DNA of 39,727 nt, taken from NCBI GenBank assembly GCA_964343355.1, contig CAYFJC010000005.1:1-39727 (forward strand). Reading direction: 5' to 3'. This DNA comes from MED-G78 sp964343355 (GTDB taxonomy: Bacteria; Pseudomonadota; Gammaproteobacteria; Magnimaribacterales; D2472). The position numbers and the translations under genes are program-made. Under the pieces are notes generated by a model. It made no database searches, had not been told where the DNA came from, and saw only the letters and a program-made list of their open reading frames with translations. This document shows, in pieces, positions 33,067 through 39,727 of this stretch. The first letter of the stretch is position 1. Each line of letters opens with the position of its first letter.

Positions 33067-34086
33067 ATGGATAACAAAAAAGCCACTATAAAAGATGTAG
33101 CTAGTCACTCGGAAGTCTCAATAAAAACTGTTTCCAGAGTGATAAATAATGAATATGGTGTTTCTAAGATAACCAAATCAAGAGTATTAAAGTCTATAAA
33201 GGCACTCGACTACAATCCAAATAAAGCTGCACAAGGATTGAGATCTAAAAAATCTTTTTTAATAGGTTTGGTTTATGACAACCCTGATAAATTTTACTTA
33301 TCTGACATTCAATCTGGGGTATTAGAAACATGTGCTGTAAATGGCTTTAGTGTAGTTTTATTTCCATGTAACCACCAAAAATCTGAACTAGTAGATGAAT
33401 TAATTGAATTTATTAAAAGAACCAACCTAGATGGTCTTATTCTTACACCACCAATAAGTGATATGAAGGAATTGGTAAAAAGTCTTCAGTTAGAAATTCC
33501 ATTGTGTGTTGTTTCTCCAGGATTATTAACCTCTAACCCTCTATGGGTTTCTTCGGATGATTTTAAGGCATCCTACGACATGACCTGCCACCTAATTAAT
33601 CAGGGTCATAAAAATATAGGTTTTATAAAAGGCCATAAAGATCATGGTGCAACTCAGCACAGACTTGATGGTTATCTAAATGCTTTAACTGATAATAATA
33701 TTAAAATGGATGATAGAAATATTACTGAAGGTGACTTCTCATTTGATTCAGGTGAAATTGCAGCAAAAGAACTACTTAAAAAGAAAACACCTAAAATAAC
33801 AGCAATTTTTGCATCTAATGATGCTATGGCTGCAGGGGTTATGAAAGCAGCACACAAAGCTAAAATAAATATACCTGATGAAGTTTCACTTGTTGGCTTT
33901 GATAACTCCCCTACCGCAAGCCAAGCTTGGCCTTCCATTACAACAATAGGTCAACCGATCAAAGAGATGGCTTCTTATGCAGCACAAATACTTATAGATA
34001 ATATTTCTAATAAATCTGAGAAAAAGAATGTAAATAAAACATTTGATTCTGAACTTATATTTAGAGAATCAGTAAGGAAGATTTAG
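33067..34086 (+). CDS. LacI/GalR family transcriptional regulator
   Basis: It is a sugar-responsive DNA-binding repressor of 339 residues. The N-terminal helix-turn-helix ATIKDVASHSEVSIKTVSRVINN lies at about 6-28, then the hinge helix around NKAAQGLRSKKS, then a periplasmic-binding-like effector domain (about 62-339) with IFASNDAMAAGVMKAA and VSLVGFDNSP. Length is normal. It is divergent from the symporter-GH3-glk operon with 134 bp between, which strongly suggests local control of that operon. The effector sugar is not known. Confidence 0.93.
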   Translation: MDNKKATIKDVASHSEVSIKTVSRVINNEYGVSKITKSRVLKSIKALDYNPNKAAQGLRSKKSFLIGLVYDNPDKFYLSDIQSGVLETCAVNGFSVVLFPCNHQKSELVDELIEFIKRTNLDGLILTPPISDMKELVKSLQLEIPLCVVSPGLLTSNPLWVSSDDFKASYDMTCHLINQGHKNIGFIKGHKDHGATQHRLDGYLNALTDNNIKMDDRNITEGDFSFDSGEIAAKELLKKKTPKITAIFASNDAMAAGVMKAAHKAKINIPDEVSLVGFDNSPTASQAWPSITTIGQPIKEMASYAAQILIDNISNKSEKKNVNKTFDSELIFRESVRKI

Positions 34087-34119
34087 ATCTTTTAAAAAAT
34101 TTTGCCGAATATTTTTTAT

Positions 34120-34749
34120 TTACACTATATTAAAAGAGTTTCGTATGCCCTCTATTACAAACTCTATAGCAAGAGCTCCAAGCAATAAACCAAATATTTT
34201 TTCAATAACTGTGAGAATCGTTGGGCCCAACTTGGCAGATAGTATAGATGATAGCCACATTGCAAGAGTCGCTATAAGAACAGTCAGAAAAATTGGTAAG
34301 AATGAAACAGTGGCATCTGCAAGACTTGCATATGATTGCTTTGAGAGTAATAAGCTTGTTGCCATTGCCCCAGGACCGGCAATTATTGGAATAGATAAAG
34401 GGAAGATTGCTATTGACTCAATTGTTTCATCATTAATAGCTATATCAGCTGTATCTTGCTTTCGTGCTTGCCTTTGTTCAAAGACCATTTGAAAAGCTAT
34501 AACAACAAGAAATAATCCACCAATAATTCTAAATGAATCCATGCTTATATTCATAGCGTCGAGAACTACATTACCAAATAACCAGAATGATGAAAGCACT
34601 ACCAAGGATACTGCAGAGGCTTTTATATAAATTGATTTGATTTGTTTTTTATTTAATCCAGCAGTAAGGGCTGCAAAAATAGGTATTAATGAAATTGGAT
34701 TTACAGCAATAAACATCAATAGGATGCTTTCTATAAAAGTATCAAACAT
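34120..34749 (-). CDS. MarC family integral membrane protein
   Basis: The 209-residue protein has six hydrophobic helices and family features: an N-terminal FIESILLMFIAVNPISLIPIFAALTAG and a second half LSIPIIAGPGAMATSLLL, the inverted-repeat NP...G and GPGA segments. MarC (UPF0056) proteins have no firmly established transport substrate; the old link to antibiotic resistance was not confirmed. It lies 2 bp after pyruvate kinase on the same strand and is probably co-transcribed. The plus-strand frame across it is a shadow. Confidence 0.88.
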   Translation of the reverse strand: MFDTFIESILLMFIAVNPISLIPIFAALTAGLNKKQIKSIYIKASAVSLVVLSSFWLFGNVVLDAMNISMDSFRIIGGLFLVVIAFQMVFEQRQARKQDTADIAINDETIESIAIFPLSIPIIAGPGAMATSLLLSKQSYASLADATVSFLPIFLTVLIATLAMWLSSILSAKLGPTILTVIEKIFGLLLGALAIEFVIEGIRNSFNIV

Positions 34750-34751
34750 TT

Positions 34752-36164
34752 CTATATATTAATTATTTGGATTGCTTCTGAGTGCCTTTCTGAAAAAATA
34801 CCAGAAATCATCACGAATTTAAGACCCTTTTTATCACCATAATAACTCTTCAATTTATTGGTAATTAATTTCATGGTTTTGTCATGGTTTAAAATGCTTT
34901 TAATAAAATAGCCTTCAGATGATCCAACTAAGGAAAGTTGTCTTAATGTTGATCTGTCGCTTGTAAAACAAAAAATGGGCATTTCAAAAGGCTTTGCATT
35001 GGAAACTACATTAGCTGTATAGCCAGTTCTGGTAACAGCAATTATTCCATCTGCCTTAATTGACTGAGCTAGTTGGTTTGCTGCAACACCTAAATGCTGC
35101 CAATCAGAGTCTGAGGCAAGGCTATCTTCATAGCCTAAAGTTTTAAATTTTTCAGTTCTTGATGCAATGGACTTAAGAAATTTTACACATTCAATTGGAT
35201 ATTTGCCTACACTTGTTTCACCTGAAAGCATTATTGCATCTGAACCTTCATAGATAGCATTAGCAATATCTGTAACTTCTGCTCTTGTTGGTGTTGGATT
35301 CTCAATCATGGATTCTAGTAAATGGGTTGCAACAATTGATCTCTTGCCCCACTTAGCGCAAGCATGCATTATTCTTCTTTGAATATTTGGCAAATCAGCT
35401 AAATTGGTTTCAATACCTAGGTCGCCTCTTGCAACCATAACCCCGTCAGACGCTTGGCATATTTCATGAATATTATCTAAACCTTCTTGGTTCTCAATTT
35501 TTGCAATAATTTTTGCCTGCGATGATTTCTTTTTCAAAATCTCTCTGAGCTTTTTAAGGTCATCTGGGTCTCTAACAAATGAAAGTGCAATAAAGTCAAC
35601 ATTATTCTTTATTCCAAAATCAATATCTTTTATATCTTTTGCAGTAATAGAAGGGAGATTTACCCTAACTCCTGGTAAATTTACATGCCTTTTACTGCCC
35701 AATGTTCCGCCATCAAGCACTTTACATAATAAGGTATCTTTATCTTTAGAAAGTACCTCAAAATTTATAAGCCCATTATCAACGGTAATCTTAGATCCGG
35801 GTTTAACGCTGCTAATTAAGTCTTTATAGTTTATTTGGATCGATGATGTTTCTACATCTACTTGGTCTCTAACAGTAAGAGTAACCTCATCACCTGTTGC
35901 TAAATCAAGAGGTATGCTTGTATCACCTGTTCTTATTTCAGGACCTTGAGTATCAAGTAAAACAGCTATAGGTGTTGCTCCGTCCTTAAGATCAGAGTTA
36001 ATTTTTTTAACTTTAGTAATGGTCGATAAAGCTGATTTATGATTTGCATGAGACATATTAATACGCACAATATTCATACCTTCTGCATGAAGCTTTCTTA
36101 GTATTGCAATGCTTTTAGTTGCAGGTCCAACTGTGCATATGATTTTAGTTCTTGTAAAACTCAT
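34752..36164 (-). CDS. pyk: Pyruvate kinase
   Basis: It converts phosphoenolpyruvate and ADP to pyruvate and ATP, the last step of glycolysis. The 470-residue protein has RTKIICTVGPATKS with the MNIVRINMSHANH substrate segment, LLDTQGPEIRTGD, the B domain (about 70-170), the active-site signature IIAKIENQEG, MVARGDLGIE, and the allosteric C domain from about 345 (IIAVTRTGYTANVVS). Length matches the PykF/PykA types; I did not assign which. TAATAT lies 9 bp before the ATG and an AT-rich palindrome lies about 50-70 bp upstream. Confidence 0.96.
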   Translation of the reverse strand: MSFTRTKIICTVGPATKSIAILRKLHAEGMNIVRINMSHANHKSALSTITKVKKINSDLKDGATPIAVLLDTQGPEIRTGDTSIPLDLATGDEVTLTVRDQVDVETSSIQINYKDLISSVKPGSKITVDNGLINFEVLSKDKDTLLCKVLDGGTLGSKRHVNLPGVRVNLPSITAKDIKDIDFGIKNNVDFIALSFVRDPDDLKKLREILKKKSSQAKIIAKIENQEGLDNIHEICQASDGVMVARGDLGIETNLADLPNIQRRIMHACAKWGKRSIVATHLLESMIENPTPTRAEVTDIANAIYEGSDAIMLSGETSVGKYPIECVKFLKSIASRTEKFKTLGYEDSLASDSDWQHLGVAANQLAQSIKADGIIAVTRTGYTANVVSNAKPFEMPIFCFTSDRSTLRQLSLVGSSEGYFIKSILNHDKTMKLITNKLKSYYGDKKGLKFVMISGIFSERHSEAIQIINI

Positions 36165-36173
36165 AGTTAGAGC

Positions 36174-36236
36174 ATATTACATTAATTAAAGATTGATAAT
36201 GAATTTAGAAACTTTTAATACAAATTTTGTATTAAA
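36174..36236 (-). promoter_or_regulatory. pyk promoter region with a perfect 11-bp-arm palindrome
   Basis: TTTAATACAAA-T-TTTGTATTAAA (36214-36236) is a perfect inverted repeat with a single central base, overlapping the stop codon of the DUF1330 gene. TAATAT (36179-36174) is the candidate -10 of pyk. The repeat is too tight and AT-rich for a good terminator, so a dimeric repressor site is more likely. No regulator is identified. Confidence 0.45.
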
Positions 36237-36516
36237 CGCCTTCTACTAATACTACATGCCTCACAGCTGAATGGACTACGTGCTTAAGTGCTGCTTGATA
36301 AGCATCTGACTTGTAACATGATTCAGCAATCTTAATATTTTCAAATTCAACCAAAACTGTTCTTTCATAAATACCGCCTTCTACCTCTAGCTGATTTCCA
36401 GCACGAACAAGAAATTTACCACCAAAACCTTCGATGATTGGCCCTGCCAATGCGGCATATTTAGAATATTCGTCTCCATTAATAATGTGACACCTTGCAA
36501 CCCAGTAACCTTTCAT
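36232..36516 (-). CDS. DUF1330 family protein
   Basis: It is a small dimeric alpha/beta-barrel-type protein of unknown function. The ATG at 36516 gives MKGYWVARCHI at the very start of the domain and 94 residues, the usual family length, and avoids overlap with malate synthase (stop 36518). The longer frame to 36570 is less likely. Family features are YWVAR, EYSKYAALAGPIIEGFGGKFLVRAG, RTVLVEFENIKIAESCYKSDAYQ and a C-terminal VEG. It sits directly after glcB and is probably co-transcribed. Its stop lies in the palindrome upstream of pyk. Confidence 0.87.
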   Translation of the reverse strand: MKGYWVARCHIINGDEYSKYAALAGPIIEGFGGKFLVRAGNQLEVEGGIYERTVLVEFENIKIAESCYKSDAYQAALKHVVHSAVRHVVLVEGV

Positions 36517-36517
36517 A

Positions 36518-38752
36518 CTATTGCTTAAAGTCCAATCTTTTGGAATGCAGGATGGGTTCGGTATAACCACTAGGCTGGGTTCTGCCCTCTATAGCAAGGG
36601 CGCAAGCTGCTGCAAATGCAACTCCGTCATAATTAGGTGACATGTTTTGATATGAGCTGTCGCCAGAATTTTGTTCATCAACGATGATAGCCATTTTTTT
36701 CATAGTCTCTAAAACTTGCTCTTCTGAACATAACTCATGATGTAACCAGTTTGCGATATGTTGGCTTGATATTCTGCAGGTAGCTCTGTCTTCCATTAAT
36801 CCAACATTATTAATATCTAAAACTTTTGAACAGCCGACCCCATTATCAATCCATCTAACAACATAACCCAGAATGCCTTGAGCGTTATTATCTAATTCTT
36901 TTTGAATATCCTCTGTGGATAAAATTTCTGGGTTTGTCATAACAGGTATTGTGAGGATGTCATCTAGATTAGCTTTAGCTCTGGAAGCTATAGATTCTTG
37001 TTCGCCCGAAACAAGTATTTGATGATAGTGAATGACATGAAGGGATGCAGCTGTTGGTGATGGAACCCAAGCACAATTAGCTCCTGCTTTTGGATGCATG
37101 GCTTTAGTGTTATACATTTCTAACATTTCATCTGGCATCGCCCACATACCCTTGCCTATTTGAGCTTTACCTTTAAACCCAGTTTGAAGTCCAGTATCAA
37201 CATTCCAGTCTTCATAAGCAGAAATCCACGGTTGCTGTTTCATCTGAGCTTTTGGAACCATGGGACCTGCTTCCATGCTTGTATGTATCTCATCTCCGGT
37301 TCTATCTAAGAATCCAGTATTAATAAAAATAACTCTATTTTTAGCTATCCGAATGCACTCTTTTAGGTTTACAGTAGTTCTTCTCTCCTCATCCATAATT
37401 CCAACTTTAACGCTTAAAGGCTTGATACTTAATTCTTTTTCAACTGCTGCAAAAAGGTCACAAGTAAACTTAACTTCCTTTGGGCCATGCATTTTAGGCT
37501 TAACTATATAGATACTTCCCTTTCTTGAATTAGAGTAATTGCCAGTCTTTTCAAGGTCATGTTTTGATATACAAATCGTGAACATAGCATCAAGAATTCC
37601 TTCCGGGATCTCATTACCATTTTTATCTAAGACTGCTGGGTTGGTCATTAAATGGCCTACATTTCTAACCAGCATTAAACTTCTTCCAGGCAAGGTTAGT
37701 TCTTTATTATCTTTTGAGGTGTAGGTTCTATCTGGGTTAAGTGATCGAGTCATCTCAGACTCACCTTTTATAAAGGTTTCTTTTAAATCACCTTTCATGA
37801 GACCTAGCCAATTTCTATAAACGATAACTTTATCAGCAGCATCTACTGCGGCAACTGAATCCTCGCAGTCTTGAATGGTGGTAATTGCAGATTCTACTAA
37901 TACATCTTTAATGCCTGCTGGATCGTCCATTCCTATATTGTGATCTTTATCAATTTGAATTTCTAAATGTAGATTATTATTCTTTAACAAAATGCCACTA
38001 GGATTATTATTGTCTCCACTAAAACCAATATATTGATTGGTATCTTTTAATTCTGTTCGAGTACCATCAGATAATACAACTTGAAGACTTTCACCTAAAA
38101 TCATAAAGCTAGTAGCATCTTCATAGACGCCACTTTTTAGAGGAACTGTCTCGTTAAGGAAGTTTTTAGCAAAGGCTATAACCTTACTTCCTCTTGCTGG
38201 GTTGTAACCTCCGACTCTTTCAGCCCCATCTTCTTCTGATATCACGTTTGTTCCATATAAAGCATCATAAAGGCTTCCCCATCTTGCATTTGCAGCATTT
38301 AATGCAAACCTAGCATTCATAACAGGAACAACCAACTGAGGACCTGCAATAGTCTTTATTTCAGGATCTACATCAGAGGTTTCAATAGAAAAATTGTCGC
38401 CCTCTTCAAGTAAATAACCTATTTCTTTAAGAAAACTCTTATATTCAGCTGCATCATGATCTTGATCTTTTCTTTGTATGTGCCAGTTATCAATTTGCTC
38501 TTGCAAAGAGTCTCTTTTTGTTAAAAGTTCAATATTCTTAGGACCAAAGGTATCTAAAATAGACTCAAGAGATTTCCAGAAAAGACTTGGTTGAATATTA
38601 ATACCAGTAACAAGCTCTTCTCTTAAAAAATTATCAAGCTCTTTGGAGACATGAAGCCCTCCATATGTGACTCTCGCTGAATCATCTATAGGATTTGGAA
38701 CCATTTCAGTTTCAGATTTTAATAATGAGACAAGTTTTGTAAAAATATTCAT
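36518..38752 (-). CDS. glcB: Malate synthase G
   Basis: It condenses glyoxylate and acetyl-CoA to malate, the second glyoxylate-shunt step. The 744-residue monomeric G isoform (typical length about 720-740) is marked by VVPVMNARFALNAANARWGSLYDALYG near 128-154, LNETVPL, the glyoxylate-site region with LMLVRNVGHLMTNPAV and TVNLKECIRIAKNRVIFINTGFLDRTGDEIHTSMEAGP near 450-490, and AWVPSPTAASLHVIHYH near 570. Isocitrate lyase is not in the window. The ATG is preceded exactly 6 bp upstream by TATAAT on the same strand, suggesting a leaderless mRNA. The DUF1330 gene follows after 1 bp. Confidence 0.96.
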   Translation of the reverse strand: MNIFTKLVSLLKSETEMVPNPIDDSARVTYGGLHVSKELDNFLREELVTGINIQPSLFWKSLESILDTFGPKNIELLTKRDSLQEQIDNWHIQRKDQDHDAAEYKSFLKEIGYLLEEGDNFSIETSDVDPEIKTIAGPQLVVPVMNARFALNAANARWGSLYDALYGTNVISEEDGAERVGGYNPARGSKVIAFAKNFLNETVPLKSGVYEDATSFMILGESLQVVLSDGTRTELKDTNQYIGFSGDNNNPSGILLKNNNLHLEIQIDKDHNIGMDDPAGIKDVLVESAITTIQDCEDSVAAVDAADKVIVYRNWLGLMKGDLKETFIKGESEMTRSLNPDRTYTSKDNKELTLPGRSLMLVRNVGHLMTNPAVLDKNGNEIPEGILDAMFTICISKHDLEKTGNYSNSRKGSIYIVKPKMHGPKEVKFTCDLFAAVEKELSIKPLSVKVGIMDEERRTTVNLKECIRIAKNRVIFINTGFLDRTGDEIHTSMEAGPMVPKAQMKQQPWISAYEDWNVDTGLQTGFKGKAQIGKGMWAMPDEMLEMYNTKAMHPKAGANCAWVPSPTAASLHVIHYHQILVSGEQESIASRAKANLDDILTIPVMTNPEILSTEDIQKELDNNAQGILGYVVRWIDNGVGCSKVLDINNVGLMEDRATCRISSQHIANWLHHELCSEEQVLETMKKMAIIVDEQNSGDSSYQNMSPNYDGVAFAAACALAIEGRTQPSGYTEPILHSKRLDFKQ

Positions 38753-38758
38753 AACAGA

Positions 38759-38764
38759 ATTATA
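38759..38764 (-). promoter_or_regulatory. -10 box of glcB, six bases before the ATG
   Basis: A perfect TATAAT on the minus strand is followed by TCTGTT and the glcB ATG. Transcription would begin at or next to the start codon. No consensus -35 is seen 17 bp upstream. Confidence 0.5.
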
Positions 38765-38820
38765 TACAAGCTAGTAAGTCTATAAAACATTTGAACTAAT
38801 TAAATCCTGATTAAATAATT

Positions 38821-38826
38821 TATAAT
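38821..38826 (+). promoter_or_regulatory. -10 box of the flavoprotein gene, six bases before the ATG
   Basis: A perfect TATAAT is followed by TATTAT and ATG at 38833, the same geometry as the divergent glcB start. TTGAAC at 38791-38796 is too far for this box (24 bp) but is 17 bp from AATAAT at 38814, an alternative -10. Confidence 0.45.
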
Positions 38827-38832
38827 TATTAT

Positions 38833-39727
38833 ATGGATGATAGTAAAAATATTGACGCTTTAATTATTGGTGCAGGTCATAACGGCCTCGTATGTGCTTA
38901 TTATCTTGCCAAAGCTGGGCTCAATGTTCATATTTTCGAACGTAGACATATTGTTGGCGGCGCTGCTGTTACAGAAGAATTTCATCCAGGTTTCAGAAAT
39001 TCAGTAGCAAGTTATACAGTTAGCCTACTTAATCCTCAAGTTATAAGTGATATGAAATTAAAGGAATATGGTTTAAGTATTGTTAAGAGGCCTATTTCTA
39101 ATTTTCTTCCTATTAATAATACTAATTATCTTAAATTGGGTGGCGGTCTTGAAAAGACTCAAGCGGAGTTTAGAAGGTTCTCAGAAAGAGATGCAAATAG
39201 GCTTCCAGATTACTATGAACGCATCGAAGCGGTAGCAGATGTTCTTAGAGATTTATCAATTAAAACTCCTCCAAATCCAAAACAAGGTATTAAGGCTCTT
39301 ATGCAAACAGCTTTGCAGGCTTGGCCAATTGTAAAAAAAGGTAATCAGGTCCACAAAGATGTTTATGATCTTTTTACAAAAAGCGCTCGATCTTTCTTAG
39401 ATTCATGGTTTGAAAACGAGCATATTAAAGCAGCTTTTGGCTTTGATGCTATTGTTGGTAACTATGCAAGCCCTGATACTCCGGGCTCAGCTTATGTGCT
39501 GCTTCATCATGTTTTTGGTGAAGTTGATGGTGAAAAAGGAGCATGGGGTCACGCTATTGGCGGCATGGGTGCTATTACTCAAGCAATGCAACAAGCATGT
39601 ATTGATGTTGGCGTAAAGATAACAACTAACGCACCCGTTAAAAAAGTTATGGTTGATGCAAAAAGAGTTACTGGTATTCAATTAGAGAATGGTGATGTTA
39701 TTAATGCATCAAAAGTTGTATCTAATC
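38833..39727 (+). CDS. Phytoene dehydrogenase-like FAD oxidoreductase, 3'-truncated by the window edge
   Basis: It is an FAD/NAD(P)-dependent amine-oxidase/phytoene-desaturase fold protein; 298 codons are visible. The N-terminus carries the dinucleotide-binding motif DALIIGAGHNGLVCAYYLAKAG followed by FERRHIVGGAAVTEE, then FRNSVASYTVSLL, GNYASPDTPGSAYVLLHHVFGE and GHAIGGMGAITQAMQQA, resembling the PYROXD2/COG1233 subgroup rather than true carotenoid desaturases. Full-length members are about 520-560 residues, so nearly half is missing. The substrate is unknown. It is divergent from glcB with an 80 bp gap containing both -10 boxes. Confidence 0.9.
   Translation, partial: MDDSKNIDALIIGAGHNGLVCAYYLAKAGLNVHIFERRHIVGGAAVTEEFHPGFRNSVASYTVSLLNPQVISDMKLKEYGLSIVKRPISNFLPINNTNYLKLGGGLEKTQAEFRRFSERDANRLPDYYERIEAVADVLRDLSIKTPPNPKQGIKALMQTALQAWPIVKKGNQVHKDVYDLFTKSARSFLDSWFENEHIKAAFGFDAIVGNYASPDTPGSAYVLLHHVFGEVDGEKGAWGHAIGGMGAITQAMQQACIDVGVKITTNAPVKKVMVDAKRVTGIQLENGDVINASKVVSN

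Noticed and set aside
34145..34492. 115-codon plus-strand frame opposite the MarC gene
   Set aside because: It is antisense to a clear membrane-protein gene, has no family motif, and reflects codon bias of the coding strand.
36214..36236. The palindrome as an intrinsic terminator for glcB-DUF1330
   Set aside because: A one-base loop, only one GC pair per arm and no following T tract make a functional terminator unlikely.
1..39727. CRISPR arrays, insertion sequences, prophage genes, attachment sites
   Set aside because: No regularly spaced repeats, transposase or integrase frames, or tRNA-flanking duplications were seen; tRNA-Gly is not followed by a repeat of its 3' end.

Overview
The window is a gene-dense, AT-rich bacterial chromosome segment with very short intergenic gaps. 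Its gene families point to a streamlined marine gammaproteobacterium, possibly SAR86-like: a complete type II secretion (T2SS) operon, a PhoB/PhoR pair, a photolyase of the bacterial (6-4) family, malate synthase G, and a GH3/Na+-symporter sugar locus. That placement is an inference from gene content and base composition; no rRNA is present. I see no insertion sequence, phage gene or CRISPR array.

Layout. 1-1528 (+): the 3' part of a PPK2 polyphosphate kinase, followed by a Ppx/GppA phosphatase. 1534-10926 (-): the T2SS operon gspC-D-E-F-G-H-I-J-K-L-M, with overlapping or nearly abutting genes. 10927-11210: a leader region with a three-repeat Pho box, a -10 element, an unannotated 28-codon ORF with a Shine-Dalgarno sequence, and a terminator-like hairpin touching the gspC start codon. 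11211-13671 (-): phoR and phoB. 13729-17204: two divergent acyl-CoA synthetases. The second starts a plus-strand run with gamma-glutamyltransferase, a 28-residue membrane peptide and the prepilin peptidase (gspO/pilD) that the T2SS needs. 19929-25000: a secreted protein with a duplicated cysteine motif, tRNA-Gly(UCC), a lipoprotein, a PhoD-like phosphatase, a photolyase lacking most expected Fe-S cysteines, and a secreted alpha/beta hydrolase. 25089-27930: a CinA-like/nucleotidyltransferase fusion, a probable noncoding RNA, indoleamine 2,3-dioxygenase and ribosomal protein L33. 27978-34086: a glucoside-use locus (Na+/sugar symporter, GH3 glucosidase, glucokinase) divergent from a LacI-type regulator. 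34120-38752 (-): MarC protein, pyruvate kinase, a DUF1330 protein and malate synthase G. 38833-end: the start of a phytoene-dehydrogenase-like flavoprotein.

How it may work together. Phosphate is a recurrent theme: polyphosphate synthesis and breakdown, PhoBR, a PhoD-like phosphatase, and a Pho box in front of the secretion operon. My main proposal is that phosphate starvation switches on the secretion machine through PhoB, by way of a leader carrying a small cationic ORF and a terminator that would have to be read through. Phosphate-regulated type II secretion is known from the Hxc system of Pseudomonas aeruginosa, but this arrangement looks different. A second pattern is that several genes have a -10 box exactly six bases before ATG, suggesting leaderless mRNAs.
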